NCBI RefSeq assembly: GCF_017311575.1
Contig: NZ_JAFFQY010000022.1
Coordinates: 62,001 to 126,000 of the forward strand
Direction: 5' to 3'
Length of the DNA: 64,000 nt
Source: Roseococcus thiosulfatophilus
GTDB taxonomy: Bacteria > Pseudomonadota > Alphaproteobacteria > Acetobacterales > Acetobacteraceae
Below the pieces are notes generated by a model. It saw only the letters and a list, made by a program, of their open reading frames with translations, was not told where the DNA came from and did no database searches. Shown in pieces: positions 50,472 through 60,116 of this stretch (its first letter is position 1; the number at the start of each line of letters is the position of its first letter). The position numbers were made by a program, and so were the translations under genes.

Positions 50472-50499
50472 AGCGCCGCCGGGTTTCCCCAGCGGCGCT
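50472..50499 (-). terminator. Intrinsic terminator of rpmJ
   Basis: AGCGCCGC pairs with GCGGCGCT around a GC-containing loop, followed on the minus strand by TTTCTTG. It lies 35 bases beyond the rpmJ stop. This is the one hairpin in the window with a reasonable T-run. Confidence 0.7.
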
Positions 50500-50534
50500 G
50501 TCTTGTCATCGCATGGCCCGTGGGCCGTGCAAGT

Positions 50535-50660
50535 TCAGCCCTGGCGGGCCTTCATCCGCGGGTTCTTCTTGTTCAGGACATACAGGCGACCGCGGCGACG
50601 CACGACCACGCAGTTCTTGTCCCGCAACTTGGCGGACTTCAGGCTGTTGCGGATTTTCAT
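50535..50660 (-). CDS. rpmJ: 50S ribosomal protein L36 (rpmJ), zinc-free type
   Basis: A 41-residue ribosomal protein: [20 protein letters not shown], then [21 protein letters not shown]. This is the C-minus form that lacks the CxxC...C...H zinc ligands; only one cysteine remains. It matches the alphaproteobacterial standalone L36 in length and sequence. The gene is monocistronic, with an intrinsic terminator just downstream, and lies away from the main ribosomal operons as is common for this form. Confidence 0.95.
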   Translation of the reverse strand: MKIRNSLKSAKLRDKNCVVVRRRGRLYVLNKKNPRMKARQG

Positions 50661-50926
50661 GGCACGGGACCCACTCGGCAAACGGAAACGGGGCGGCGCG
50701 AAGGGAGCCCTCGCGCCGGGATGGGGGAGATAGGCGGGAGGGGGGACCAGAGTCAACTCCCGCGACCATCCCCTCCCCGCGCGACCGCACCACATCCATC
50801 TCTTCCCGCGCGGCTGACACCGCGCTAGGACCACCTCCCGGACCGTCTGGCGCACCCATGCGGCCCCTCCCTCGCCTTGGAAGGATGCCGCGGGCCTTTC
50901 CACCTCGGGCCGCGCTTGATGACCGG

Positions 50927-52627
50927 ATGCTGGAACGAATTGTGGCGGCCACAATCGCGGCCGCGCTGAAGCTGATCGCCTGGGCCAGCCGCGCGCCCCT
51001 GCGCGCCGCCCTGCTGGTGTCGCTGGTGGCGGCGGGCGCCTTCCTGCCCGGCTATGCCACCCTGCCCCCCACCGACCGCGACGAGGGCCGCTACACCCTC
51101 GCCACGCGGCAGATGGTGGCCAGCGGCGACTACATCGACATCCGCAACCAGGATGAGCCGCGCCACAAGCAGCCCGCCGGCATCTATTGGCTGCAGGCGG
51201 CCGCGGTGCATTTGAGCGGCCAGGGCGATGCGGCGCCCATCGGGATCTATCGCATTCCCTCGCTGCTCGGCGCCGTGACGGGCACGGTGCTGACATGGTG
51301 GGCCTTCCTGCCCTTGATCGGGCGGCGGGCGGCGCTGCTGGCGGGCGCGCTGATGGGGGTGACGCTGCTGCTGGGCGTCGAGGCGCGCATCGCCAAGACC
51401 GATGCCGTCCTGTTTGCCACCGTCATGGCGGCGACCGGCGTTCTGCTCCGCGCCTTCCTCGACCCCATGAAGCTGCGCGCCACCTGGCTGCCCTGGCTGT
51501 TCTGGGGTGCGCTCGGCGTCAGCAGCATGATCAAGGGGCCGATCGGGCTGCTGGTCGTGGCGGTGGGCGCCGTCGCCCTCTGCGTCCCGGCGCGGGGCGT
51601 GCGCTGGCTGAATGCCCTGCGCCCCTGGCCCGGGGTGCTGCTGCTGCTGGCCATCGCCCTGCCCTGGTACATCGCCATCACCATCCGCACCGAGGGCGCC
51701 TTCTTCGAGACCGCGCTGGGCTGGAACGCCCTGGGCAAGGTGGCCGACGCCCATCAGGGCCATGGCGGCCCGCCGGGCTTCTACCTGGCCCTGGTCTGGG
51801 TCACCTTCTGGCCGGCGGCCTCCCTGCTGGCCGCCCTGCTGCCCTGGATCTGGGCCGAGCGGCGGCGGCGCGAGGTGGTGGTGCTGCTCTGCCTCGTGGT
51901 GCCGATGTGGCTGATCTTCGAGATCGTCGCCACCAAGCTGCCGCACTACGTCCTGCCCACCTACCCCGCGCTGGCCGCCCTGGTGGCGCTGGCCGTGACC
52001 GAGATCGGCGTGCTGGCGCGGGGCTGGTGGTCACGCCTGACCTTGCAGGGCCTCTGGCTGCTGCCGCTCGGGCTGCTGCTGGCCGGCGGCGGGGCCTTTT
52101 GGTTCTATGAGGGCTGGCTGCCGCCCCTCTCCATCCTGGCGCTGCTGGGCGGCGTGGGGCTTGGCGCATTGGCCGTGGTGGTGGCGCATCGTTCCGCCGT
52201 GGCGACGGTGCCGGTGGTGGTGGCGGCCGCCTTGTTCACCTGGCTCGGCACCTGGCCCATGCTGGCGCGGATGGACAGCCTCTGGCTCTCCCCGCGCATG
52301 GCCGAGGCCATCCGCACCCATGCCCATTGCCCCGACCCCGCCATCGCCTCGGGCGGCTACCGGGAGCCGAGCTTCCCCTTCCTGACCCGCACCGACGCCC
52401 TGCTGACCGGCGGGCGCGAGGCCGCGGATTTCCTGGCGCTGGAGGGCTGCCGCGTGGCCTTCGTGGATGCGGCCCCCGGCCGGCGCGGCCAGCCCTCGCA
52501 AGAAGTGGCCTTCCTGGCGCGACTCGAGGAGCTGGGCGTCCGCACCGAACGCCTGACCGTGATCGAGGGCCGCAACATGAATGGTGGGCATTGGCGCCAG
52601 ATGGTGCTGTGGCGGCGCGCGCCATGA
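50927..52627 (+). CDS. Glycosyltransferase family 39/83 (ArnT-like) membrane protein
   Basis: A large polytopic inner-membrane transferase that moves a sugar from a polyprenyl-phosphate donor to lipid A or a protein/glycan. The family entry motif [20 protein letters not shown] and [16 protein letters not shown] are the first periplasmic loop, with the catalytic acidic pair DE. About ten to twelve hydrophobic helices follow, ending in a soluble C-terminal part ([13 protein letters not shown]). The start is uncertain: ATG 50927 (MLERIVAA) is used, and in-frame ATGs at 50858 and 50885 are possible. It is coupled by ATGA to a GT2 that could make its polyprenyl-phosphate sugar donor. Confidence 0.88.
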   Translation: MLERIVAATIAAALKLIAWASRAPLRAALLVSLVAAGAFLPGYATLPPTDRDEGRYTLATRQMVASGDYIDIRNQDEPRHKQPAGIYWLQAAAVHLSGQGDAAPIGIYRIPSLLGAVTGTVLTWWAFLPLIGRRAALLAGALMGVTLLLGVEARIAKTDAVLFATVMAATGVLLRAFLDPMKLRATWLPWLFWGALGVSSMIKGPIGLLVVAVGAVALCVPARGVRWLNALRPWPGVLLLLAIALPWYIAITIRTEGAFFETALGWNALGKVADAHQGHGGPPGFYLALVWVTFWPAASLLAALLPWIWAERRRREVVVLLCLVVPMWLIFEIVATKLPHYVLPTYPALAALVALAVTEIGVLARGWWSRLTLQGLWLLPLGLLLAGGGAFWFYEGWLPPLSILALLGGVGLGALAVVVAHRSAVATVPVVVAAALFTWLGTWPMLARMDSLWLSPRMAEAIRTHAHCPDPAIASGGYREPSFPFLTRTDALLTGGREAADFLALEGCRVAFVDAAPGRRGQPSQEVAFLARLEELGVRTERLTVIEGRNMNGGHWRQMVLWRRAP

Positions 52628-53403
52628 GGGACGCCACCCCCTTGCGCCTGACCGTCCTGATCCCGGTCCGCAACGAGGCCGGGAACATCGCCCCGCTGGT
52701 GGCGGAGATCGAGGCCGCGCTGACCGGCGTGGTGGAATTCGAGATCCTCTATGTGAATGACGGCTCCACCGACGGCACGGTGGAGGAAATCCTCGCCCTG
52801 GCCGGCACGCGCCCGCACCTGCGCCTGCTCAGCCTGGACGCCAATGCCGGCAAGGCCGAGGCGCTGCGGGCCGGCGCCCGGGCGGCGCGCGGCGCCCTCA
52901 TCACGCTGATGGATGGCGATGGGCAGAACGACCCGGCCTACGTGCCCCGGCTGCTGGAAGCCAATGACGCGGCGGGCGCGCCCGTGCTGGTCATGGCGCA
53001 GCGCCTCGGCCGCAAGGACACGGCCTTCAAGCGCTGGCAGTCGCGTCTCGCCAACGGCGTGCGCAAGCGCATGTTGGGCGATGCGACGCGCGATGCCGGC
53101 TGCGGCTTCGCGCTGCTGCCCCGTGACGTGTTCCTGGCCCTGCCGCAATTCGACGGGCTGCACCGTTTTCTGCCCGCGCTGGTGAAGCGTGAGGGGTTGG
53201 GCGTCGTCTTCGTGGATGTGCGCGACCGGCCGCGCCAGGCGGGCGTGTCGAAATACGGCTTCTTCGACCGTCTCTGGGTCGGCATTGACGACATGCTGGG
53301 CGTCATGTGGCTGATCCGGCGGCGGAAGCGCGTGCCGGGCGCGCGGGAGATGACCGCGGTCAGTCCGGCCCCACCGCCCGGCCCGCCCGGTGCCGGCGCA
53401 TGA
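52624..53403 (+). CDS. Glycosyltransferase family 2, polyprenyl-phosphate sugar synthase-like
   Basis: A 259-residue GT-A fold transferase of the dolichol-phosphate-mannose synthase/ArnC type. Visible are LTVLIPVRNEAGNIAPLVAE, ILYVNDGSTDGT (nucleotide-binding DxD region), LMDGDGQNDPAYVP, GRKDTAFKRWQSRLAN, DAGCGFALLPRD and RPRQAGVSKYGFFDRLW. No C-terminal membrane helices are evident, so it may be a peripheral protein. Together with the GT39 enzyme it suggests a two-step glycan modification of lipid A or another envelope acceptor. It overlaps the convergent VTT gene by 44 bases. Confidence 0.92.
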   Translation: MRDATPLRLTVLIPVRNEAGNIAPLVAEIEAALTGVVEFEILYVNDGSTDGTVEEILALAGTRPHLRLLSLDANAGKAEALRAGARAARGALITLMDGDGQNDPAYVPRLLEANDAAGAPVLVMAQRLGRKDTAFKRWQSRLANGVRKRMLGDATRDAGCGFALLPRDVFLALPQFDGLHRFLPALVKREGLGVVFVDVRDRPRQAGVSKYGFFDRLWVGIDDMLGVMWLIRRRKRVPGAREMTAVSPAPPPGPPGAGA

Positions 53404-54028
53404 GCCAGATGCCCAGCACCACGCTCAGCAGCAGCAGCACGGCGGAGAGCCCCATCTGCCAGGCGCCATCCACCCGGATGCCCTTGCCCAGCAGGGCGAA
53501 GACCACGGTCTGCGGCAGATAGCCCAGGGCCGAGGCCGCCAGGAAAGGCCCCATCGCCACTCCCGTCAGCCCCGCCAGCGCGTTCATGGCCAGGTTGCTG
53601 CCGGCGGGGAAGAGCCGCAGCGCAAGCGTGGTGCCGAAGGGGTTGTCGCGCATCACCTCCACCAGCGGGCGCAGGCGCGGGCCGAAACGGCCGGACAGGC
53701 GCCGCTCGGCCCAGCCCCGCCCCACCGCGCGGGCCCAGCCATAGGCCAGCAGGCAACCTAGCAGCTGCGCCGCCAGCGCCAGCGCCGTCCCCAGCACGGC
53801 CCCGAAGGCATAGCCCCCTAGGAAGGCCACGCCTTGCCGCGGCAGGCCCACCGCCGTCAGCGCGGCCCCCACCAGCACGAAGACGAAATCGCCCGAAAGC
53901 CCCTGCCCGCGCAGGTTCCGGTCGGCCCAGTCGGTGCCGGGCAGCGCGCCCCATTCGCGCAGCAGCACGCCGGCCAGGGCGAGGCCCCCCACCAGCAGCG
54001 CGAGGCGCAGCCAGCCCGCGCGGGTCAT
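53360..54028 (-). CDS. VTT-domain (TVP38/TMEM64, DedA-like) membrane protein
   Basis: A 222-residue inner-membrane protein. The VTT/SNARE-associated core is visible: FVLVGAALTAVGLPRQGVAFLGGYAFG, then GRFGPRLRPLVEVMRDNPFGTTLALRLFPAGSNLAMNALAGLTGV. Relatives transport or scramble polyprenyl phosphate or phospholipid in some cases, but the function here is unknown. It lies next to polyprenyl-dependent glycosyltransferases, which fits a lipid-carrier role, though it is on the opposite strand. Confidence 0.88.
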   Translation of the reverse strand: MTRAGWLRLALLVGGLALAGVLLREWGALPGTDWADRNLRGQGLSGDFVFVLVGAALTAVGLPRQGVAFLGGYAFGAVLGTALALAAQLLGCLLAYGWARAVGRGWAERRLSGRFGPRLRPLVEVMRDNPFGTTLALRLFPAGSNLAMNALAGLTGVAMGPFLAASALGYLPQTVVFALLGKGIRVDGAWQMGLSAVLLLLSVVLGIWLMRRHRAGRAVGPD

Positions 54029-54136
54029 GGAAGCCTGGAGGCGAACATGCCGGGGCGGTTACCAGCCGCCCCGCCCCCCCACAACCCCGCGGCGGGCCGG
54101 GTTCGCCAACGCGACGGGACGCCCTATATCGCGCCC

Positions 54137-55213
54137 ATGCCCTTCGACACGCCTCCCGCCGCCGCCCAATCCCGCCTGCGCCCCCGCACCGTGGCCTGGT
54201 GGCTGCTGTCGGTCGCGGGGCTGGTCTGGATCATGGTGGCGATCGGCGGCGCCACGCGGCTGACGGGCTCGGGCCTGTCCATCATGGAATGGGCGCCGCT
54301 TTCCGGCACCCTGCCGCCCTTGAGCGAGGCCGAGTGGCAGCGCCTCTACGACCTCTACCGCACCGTGCCGCAATACACGCTGCTCAATGCGGGCTTTGGC
54401 ATGGAGGGGTTCAAGCAGATCTTCTGGCTGGAATGGCTGCACCGATTCTGGGGGCGGCTGATCGGGCTGGCCTATCTGCTGCCCTTCCTGTGGCTGTGGT
54501 GGCGCGGCGCCATCCCGCGCGCGCTGATGCCCCGGCTGTGGCTGCTGTTCGCGCTGGGCGGGCTGCAGGGGGCCATCGGCTGGTTCATGGTGGCTTCGGG
54601 CTTCCAGGCCGACCGCACGGCGGTCTCGCCCTACCGCTTGGTGCTGCACCTCTCCATGGCCTTCCTGCTGTTCGGGCTGCTGGTCTGGACGGCGCTTGGC
54701 CTGCTGCGCCCGGCGCCGGTGGCGCTGCCGGCGGCGGAAGAGGCGCGGCGCGGCAAGGTGCGCCGGCAGGTGCAATGGGCCTTCTGGCTCGCGGCCGCGA
54801 CCATGCTGGCGGGCGGCTTCGTGGCGGGCACCCGGGCCGGCTTCACATATAATACATTCCCCCTGATGGATGGTGCGCTCATCCCCGCCGGCTACCTTGA
54901 TCTCACCCCCGCCTGGCTCAACCTGACCGAGAATCTCGCGGCGGTGCAATTCAACCACCGGCTGCTGGCCACGCTCACGGGGCTGGCGGCGGTGGGGGTT
55001 GGCGTGGCAGCCTTGCGACACCTGCCATCCGGCTTCGCGCGCAGCGCGGCGCTGGTCATGGCCGCTTCCGTGCTGGCTCAATACGCGCTGGGGGTCCTGA
55101 CCTTGGTCCATGTCGTTCCCGTCTCGCTCGGCACGCTGCACCAGACGGTGGCGGTCGGCGTGCTCGCGGCGGGGCTCTGCGCCTGGCACGGCCTGCGGGC
55201 CCCACCCCGATGA
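54137..55213 (+). CDS. ctaA: Heme A synthase (COX15/CtaA type 2)
   Basis: It oxidises the heme O methyl group to a formyl group to give heme A for cytochrome aa3 oxidase, in the inner membrane. The 358-residue length with eight helices fits form 2. Conserved heme-ligand histidines are in WLEWLHRFWGRLIG, LVLHLSMAF, QFNHRLLATLTG and LGTLHQTVAVGVL. The ATRLTGSGLSIMEWAPLSG run is the family signature. Start ATG 54137. It ends in ATGA with the giant PAS kinase gene, which is unusual; in most genomes ctaA has no kinase partner. Confidence 0.95.
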   Translation: MPFDTPPAAAQSRLRPRTVAWWLLSVAGLVWIMVAIGGATRLTGSGLSIMEWAPLSGTLPPLSEAEWQRLYDLYRTVPQYTLLNAGFGMEGFKQIFWLEWLHRFWGRLIGLAYLLPFLWLWWRGAIPRALMPRLWLLFALGGLQGAIGWFMVASGFQADRTAVSPYRLVLHLSMAFLLFGLLVWTALGLLRPAPVALPAAEEARRGKVRRQVQWAFWLAAATMLAGGFVAGTRAGFTYNTFPLMDGALIPAGYLDLTPAWLNLTENLAAVQFNHRLLATLTGLAAVGVGVAALRHLPSGFARSAALVMAASVLAQYALGVLTLVHVVPVSLGTLHQTVAVGVLAAGLCAWHGLRAPPR

Positions 55214-58200
55214 ACGCCGAGGCCCCGCGCGACCCCCGACCGGCCATCCTGGCCGCCCTGCCGGTCGCGCTGCTGGCCTTCGACGCGGATGACCGCCTGA
55301 TCCTTTCCAACCCTGCCCTGCACAGCCTCGCGGACATTCGCGCGGAGGTGCTGCGCCCCGGCCTGAGCCGCCCCGAGGTGCTGCAGGTCCTGGCTTTCGC
55401 CGGATTGTTCGGCGCCGGCAACCCGACCGAGCTGGCCATGCGGATGCTGGACGCCCCTGCGGGACGCGGGGTGCGGCTGCGAACCGCCGGGGGCAGGCGG
55501 GTGGAATGGGTACGGGTGCCGCTCGCCTCAAGCGGTTGCATCATCGCCCTGCCCGAGACGACCGAGCTCGCGCAGGCGCTCGACAGCGCCCAGGAGGAGC
55601 TGCGCGACCTCAATGCCGTGCTGCAGCGCCTGTCCAGCGGCGTCGCGGTCTATGGCGGCGACCAGCGGCTGCGCTTCAGCAACACCGCCTTCCCGGCCCT
55701 GGTCGGGCTGCAACCCAGCGAGGCCCTTCCCGGCGCGCATTTCCTCGAACTGAATGAGGCCCAGGCCCGCCGCGGCGAGCATCCGCCGAACTGGCGGGAG
55801 ACGCTGCGCGAGCGGATGAAGGACCCCGGCTGGCAGAATACCCCGGCCTGGGAACGACGGCGCCCGAACGGACAGACCATCCGTTTCCGCAACCAGATGC
55901 TGCCCGACGGCGGCTGGCTGTCGGAGGTGATGGACATCACGAGGGAGCGGGAGGCCGCCGAGGAATCGCAGCGGCGCATCGCCCTTCAGGATGCGCTGCT
56001 GGAGGCGCTGCCCGTGGGCGTGGCCGTCTATGGGCCGGACCGCGTGCTGCGCTACATCAATCCGGCCTACAACGAGATCTTCGCCTCCACGCCCGTCCGC
56101 GTGGGGGAGCATCTGCGCGACATCCTGACGCGCCGCGCCCTGGCGGGGGAATTCGGCGTCGGCGATGTGGAAGAACAGGTCACGATGCGCCTGAACCGGT
56201 TGAGCAAGCCGTTCAGCTTCGAGCGCTTCCGCGACGGCCGCACCACCGTCCATCGCAGCGTGCCCCTTCCGGATGGTGGCCATGCCATGGTGGTGGCCGA
56301 CGTGTCGGAGCTGAATGCCGCCCAGGCCGAGATCCTGGCGCGCGAACAGCTGCTGGCCACCACGCTGGAAGCCACGCGCCACGGCATCGTGATGTTCGAC
56401 GACCAGTCGCGCGTGATCCTGGCGAACCGGCTGGCGGCGCATTTCTGCGGGTTGGCCCCGGAGCACTTCGCGCGCGGCACCCATATCTCGGAGCTGCGGC
56501 GCCGCCAGTATGAGAAGGGGGGCGACCACCAGCCGCGCGACCCGCAGCTGGCCAAGCGGCAGACCTCACTGGACGAGTGGCTCAACGCGCCCCTCTTCGG
56601 CCCGCATCAGTACCGGCGGGCCGGCGAGGACGGCACCGTGGTCGAGGTCATCACCGACGCCCTGCCGGGCGGCGGTTTCGTCCGCAGCTTCAGCGACGTC
56701 ACGGCCCTGGCCCGTGCCGAGGCCGAGGCCACGTCACGCGCCGCCATGCTGCAGACGGTCCTGGACAGCATGCGCCACGGCGTCATCCTCTACGACGACA
56801 AGGGCTATGTCCGGGTGGCGAACGCGCTGGGCGCCACCCTGGCCGGGCTGCCGGTCGAGGCGCTGAAGCCCGGCGTGCATTTCGACACGCTGCGCGACGT
56901 CCAGCTCGAGCGCGGCGAGCACGGCCACGACCTCAGCCCGGAGGAATATCGCCGACGCCGCACGCCCGAACCCTGGAAGGGCGATGGCACCTACACGCGC
57001 CAGCGGCCCGACGGCACGGTGGTCGAGGTCCGCACCGACGTGACGCCGGGTGGCGGCTGCGTTCGCACCTTCACCGACATCACGGCGGTGACCGAGGCCC
57101 AGGCGGAAGTTTCCCAGCGCAACGTGATGATGCAGGTGATGCTGGAGAACATGCGCCACGGCATCGCGATGTTCGACGCGGAACATCGGCTGCTGGTGGC
57201 CAATACGCTCTGCGCCCGGCTGAACGGGATCGAAGGCCTGCTGCATCCCGGCATGACCCGCACCGAGATGGCGGAGCTGCAGGCCGCGCAGGGCGAGTTC
57301 GGCCCCGCCGACCAGGCGGAGGAGGCGCTGCGGCAGCTGGCGGCGCGGGACTTCACCACCCCCCAGGCGTGGCAGCGCCGGCGCCCGGACGGCACCGTGC
57401 TGGAACTGCGGACGAATCCGGTGCCCGTCGGCGGCTTCGTGCTGACGCTGACCGACGTGACCGAGCGCGTGCGGGCCCAGGAGGAGTCCCAGGCGCGGGC
57501 CAGCGTGCTGACCGCCACGCTCAACGCCTCGCGCCACAGCATCACCCTCTTCGACGCGCAAGGCCGTGTGGTCGCCTGCAATGACATGGCGGCGGAAAGC
57601 TCGGGCTTTCCCAATGCGCAGGCGCCGATCGGCCTGACCCATGCGGAGGTGATCGCGCAGGCGCGACGCGCGCAGGGCGGCCCGCCCGACCTGCCTTCAA
57701 ACCTCGCCTTCGATGTCATCGACCGCACGAAACCCCTGCGCTACCAGCGCCGCGGGTCGGACGGGCGGGTGCTGGACGTGGCCTCGGACCCGGTGCCGGG
57801 CGGGGGCTATGTCGTCACCATCGCGGACGTGACCGAGCTGTTCGAGGCGCGCGAGGAGGCGCAGCGCAGGGCCGGCGTGCTGGCGGCGGCGCTGAACGCC
57901 ACCCGGCACACCATCACCCTCTACGATGCCGAGCATCGCGCCGTGGCCGCGAACCGCATCGCGGCCGAGCTGGCCGGCTACGCCGATGAGCGTGACCTGA
58001 TCGGCCTGACCATCACGGAGATCCTGCGGCACCAGGCCGAGGACCATTTTCCGGGCGACCTCGCCGCGCAGGCCGCCTTCATGTCGCAGTATGCCGGGCT
58101 CGATCGCACGAAATCCCTGCGCTATCAGCGCCGCCACCCGGATGGCCGCGTGCTGGATGTGCAGTCCGAACCCACGCATGATGGCGGTTTCGCGGTCTCG

Positions 58201-60105
58201 GTGGCCGATGTGACGGCGCTGGTGCAGGCCCAGGAGGAGGCGCAGCGGCGCGCGGGCGTGCTCCAGGCCATGCTCGACAACAACCGCCATGGCATCGTGC
58301 TCTACGATGCCGACCACCGGCTGGTGGCCGCCAACGCCCTCGCCGGGGAGCTGATGGGTGTCCCCGACCTCTTGCAGAAGCCGGGCATCTCCCAGGCCGA
58401 AGTCCTGGCCGCGCAACGCGCGCGCGGCATGTATGCCGATAACGAAGACGGCGGCCGGACCGAGCGTGGCTTCCTCGAGCTGGATCGCAGCAAGCCGCAA
58501 CGCATGCAGCGCACCCTGCCCGACGGGCGGCGCTTCGACATCGCCTCCGACCCCACACCCGATGGCGGCTTCGTCATCTCCATCGCCGACGTGACGGCCC
58601 TGGCGCGCGCGGAAGAGGAGGCCGAGCATCGCGCCGGCGTCATGCAGACCATGCTGGAAAATATCAGCCTGGGCATCCTGCTCTATGACAAGGAGCGCCG
58701 CCTGGTCGCGCTGAACGACCTGGCCTCCAAGGCGCTCGGCCTGCCCGACCTGGCGGCGCTGCGCGGACGCTCCATCGAGGAGATCCTCCAGCGGCAGTTC
58801 GAGGCCGGCAATTTCGGCACGGGCGCCGTGGCGGAGGCGCTGCTGCGCCTCCTGATCGAGCAGGACCGCAGCGTGCCGCAATTCCATCAGCGCGTGACGG
58901 CCGATGGGCGGGTGCTGAACAACGCCTCCCACCCCACGCCGGATGGCGGCTTCGTCGTCTCCATCACGGATGTCACGGCGCTGGCCGAGGCCCAGGCGGA
59001 GGCCGACCGGCGCGCCACCATCCTGGGCGTGATGCTGGACAACATCCGCCATGGCATCGTGCTGTTCGACGCCGACGGGCTGCTGGTGGCGGCCAACCCG
59101 ATGGTATCGCGCATGCTGGGCCTGCCGCCCGGCCTGCTGGCGCCCGGCATGACCGTGCAGGATCTGGTGCAGACGCTGCACGCCCGCGGCGAGTATGGCG
59201 AGGGCGAGGACGCCGAGCGCGTCGCCGCGGCCATCATCGTCCATCCGCGCGAAGCGCCCCGGCGCCAGATCCGGCGGCGGCCGGATGGAACCATCCTCGA
59301 GATCGTGTCCGACCCCACGCCCGATGGCGGCTTCGTGCTGACCTACACCGACGTCACGGACGACCGGCGCATCCGCGACGAGCTGGAACGCGCCCGTACC
59401 GCGGCCGAGGCGGCGAGCCTCGCGAAGTCGCGCTTCCTGGCCACCATGAGCCATGAGCTTCGCACGCCGCTCAACGCCGTCATCGGCTTCTCCGAGGTGC
59501 TGAGCGGGGATGCCCCGCGCGAGCAGACGCAGGAATTCGCCCGCGCCATCCAGGAGGCGGGGCGCCACCTGCTGACGCTGATCGACGACATCCTGGACGT
59601 GACCCGCGCCGAATCCGGCCATCTGCCCGTGACGCTGGAGACCATCGCCCTGCCGCCGCTGCTGGAGGGGGTGGAGCGCATGATGCGGCCGACAGCCGAA
59701 GCCGGGCGGCTGACGCTCCGCCTCGTGCCGATGGGCCCGCTGCCGCGGCTGCGCGCGGATGAGCAGCGGCTGCGCCAGGTGCTGCTGAACCTCGTCACCA
59801 ATGCGGTGAAGTTCACGCCGGCGGGCGGCAGCATCACGCTTTCGGCCTGCGCATGCGACAAGGGCCTGGACATCGAGGTGCGCGACACGGGCATCGGCAT
59901 CGCCGCCGATGATCTCTCGCGCGTCTTCGAACCCTTCACGCAGATCGACAGCCAGCTCGCGCGCCGCTACCCAGGCGCGGGGCTCGGCCTCTATCTCTGC
60001 CGCGTGCTGACGGAAGCGCAGGGCGGCAGCCTCATCCTCGACAGCGCCGAAGGCGAGGGAACGCGCGCGCTGCTGCGCTTCCCGCCCGCCTCCCTCCTTC
60101 CCTGA
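55210..60105 (+). CDS. Giant sensor histidine kinase with eleven PAS-like units
   Basis: 1631 residues with no transmembrane helix. About eleven PAS-like units of ~127 residues occupy residues 1-1405. Later units start RHGIVLYD or RHGIVMFD and end in PDG-x-x-L-x-x-x-(S/T)-DP-x-P-GGF-(V/A), then an (A/T)DVT or TDVT turn and a linker helix. The starts are near 10, 142, 268, 390, 522, 649, 775, 899, 1026, 1153 and 1280. HisKA follows with KSRFLATMSHELRTPLNAVI and phospho-acceptor H1415, then the HATPase: N-box NLVTNAVKF (1527-1535), DTGIGI (1559) and GAGLGL (1589). No receiver domain is fused and no response regulator is adjacent. It is cytoplasmic by sequence. The stop-start overlap with ctaA suggests oxygen/heme/redox input, by position only. 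Confidence 0.93.
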   Translation: MNAEAPRDPRPAILAALPVALLAFDADDRLILSNPALHSLADIRAEVLRPGLSRPEVLQVLAFAGLFGAGNPTELAMRMLDAPAGRGVRLRTAGGRRVEWVRVPLASSGCIIALPETTELAQALDSAQEELRDLNAVLQRLSSGVAVYGGDQRLRFSNTAFPALVGLQPSEALPGAHFLELNEAQARRGEHPPNWRETLRERMKDPGWQNTPAWERRRPNGQTIRFRNQMLPDGGWLSEVMDITREREAAEESQRRIALQDALLEALPVGVAVYGPDRVLRYINPAYNEIFASTPVRVGEHLRDILTRRALAGEFGVGDVEEQVTMRLNRLSKPFSFERFRDGRTTVHRSVPLPDGGHAMVVADVSELNAAQAEILAREQLLATTLEATRHGIVMFDDQSRVILANRLAAHFCGLAPEHFARGTHISELRRRQYEKGGDHQPRDPQLAKRQTSLDEWLNAPLFGPHQYRRAGEDGTVVEVITDALPGGGFVRSFSDVTALARAEAEATSRAAMLQTVLDSMRHGVILYDDKGYVRVANALGATLAGLPVEALKPGVHFDTLRDVQLERGEHGHDLSPEEYRRRRTPEPWKGDGTYTRQRPDGTVVEVRTDVTPGGGCVRTFTDITAVTEAQAEVSQRNVMMQVMLENMRHGIAMFDAEHRLLVANTLCARLNGIEGLLHPGMTRTEMAELQAAQGEFGPADQAEEALRQLAARDFTTPQAWQRRRPDGTVLELRTNPVPVGGFVLTLTDVTERVRAQEESQARASVLTATLNASRHSITLFDAQGRVVACNDMAAESSGFPNAQAPIGLTHAEVIAQARRAQGGPPDLPSNLAFDVIDRTKPLRYQRRGSDGRVLDVASDPVPGGGYVVTIADVTELFEAREEAQRRAGVLAAALNATRHTITLYDAEHRAVAANRIAAELAGYADERDLIGLTITEILRHQAEDHFPGDLAAQAAFMSQYAGLDRTKSLRYQRRHPDGRVLDVQSEPTHDGGFAVSVADVTALVQAQEEAQRRAGVLQAMLDNNRHGIVLYDADHRLVAANALAGELMGVPDLLQKPGISQAEVLAAQRARGMYADNEDGGRTERGFLELDRSKPQRMQRTLPDGRRFDIASDPTPDGGFVISIADVTALARAEEEAEHRAGVMQTMLENISLGILLYDKERRLVALNDLASKALGLPDLAALRGRSIEEILQRQFEAGNFGTGAVAEALLRLLIEQDRSVPQFHQRVTADGRVLNNASHPTPDGGFVVSITDVTALAEAQAEADRRATILGVMLDNIRHGIVLFDADGLLVAANPMVSRMLGLPPGLLAPGMTVQDLVQTLHARGEYGEGEDAERVAAAIIVHPREAPRRQIRRRPDGTILEIVSDPTPDGGFVLTYTDVTDDRRIRDELERARTAAEAASLAKSRFLATMSHELRTPLNAVIGFSEVLSGDAPREQTQEFARAIQEAGRHLLTLIDDILDVTRAESGHLPVTLETIALPPLLEGVERMMRPTAEAGRLTLRLVPMGPLPRLRADEQRLRQVLLNLVTNAVKFTPAGGSITLSACACDKGLDIEVRDTGIGIAADDLSRVFEPFTQIDSQLARRYPGAGLGLYLCRVLTEAQGGSLILDSAEGEGTRALLRFPPASLLP
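55633..59424 (+). repeat. Ten tandem PAS-encoding repeats (~380 bases each)
   Basis: Within the kinase gene, units beginning at about 55633, 56011, 56377, 56773, 57154, 57532, 57904, 58285, 58666 and 59047 repeat at 366-396 bases and share conserved stretches at unit ends (GACGTGAC- and GATGGCGGCTTCGTC-like) and starts (CGCCATGGCATCGTGCTC-like). An eleventh, more diverged unit precedes them. Confidence 0.85.
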
Positions 60106-60116
60106 ACGGAGCCCTC

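Noticed and set aside
57697-59622. 641-codon minus-strand frame inside the kinase gene
   Set aside because: The internal PAS repeats give repeated antisense frames; no independent gene signals.
55210-60105. Possibility that the eleven-PAS gene is an assembly-collapsed or expanded repeat artefact
   Set aside because: The units differ clearly from each other at the protein and DNA level, so a simple misassembly duplication is unlikely, although long-read confirmation would settle it.
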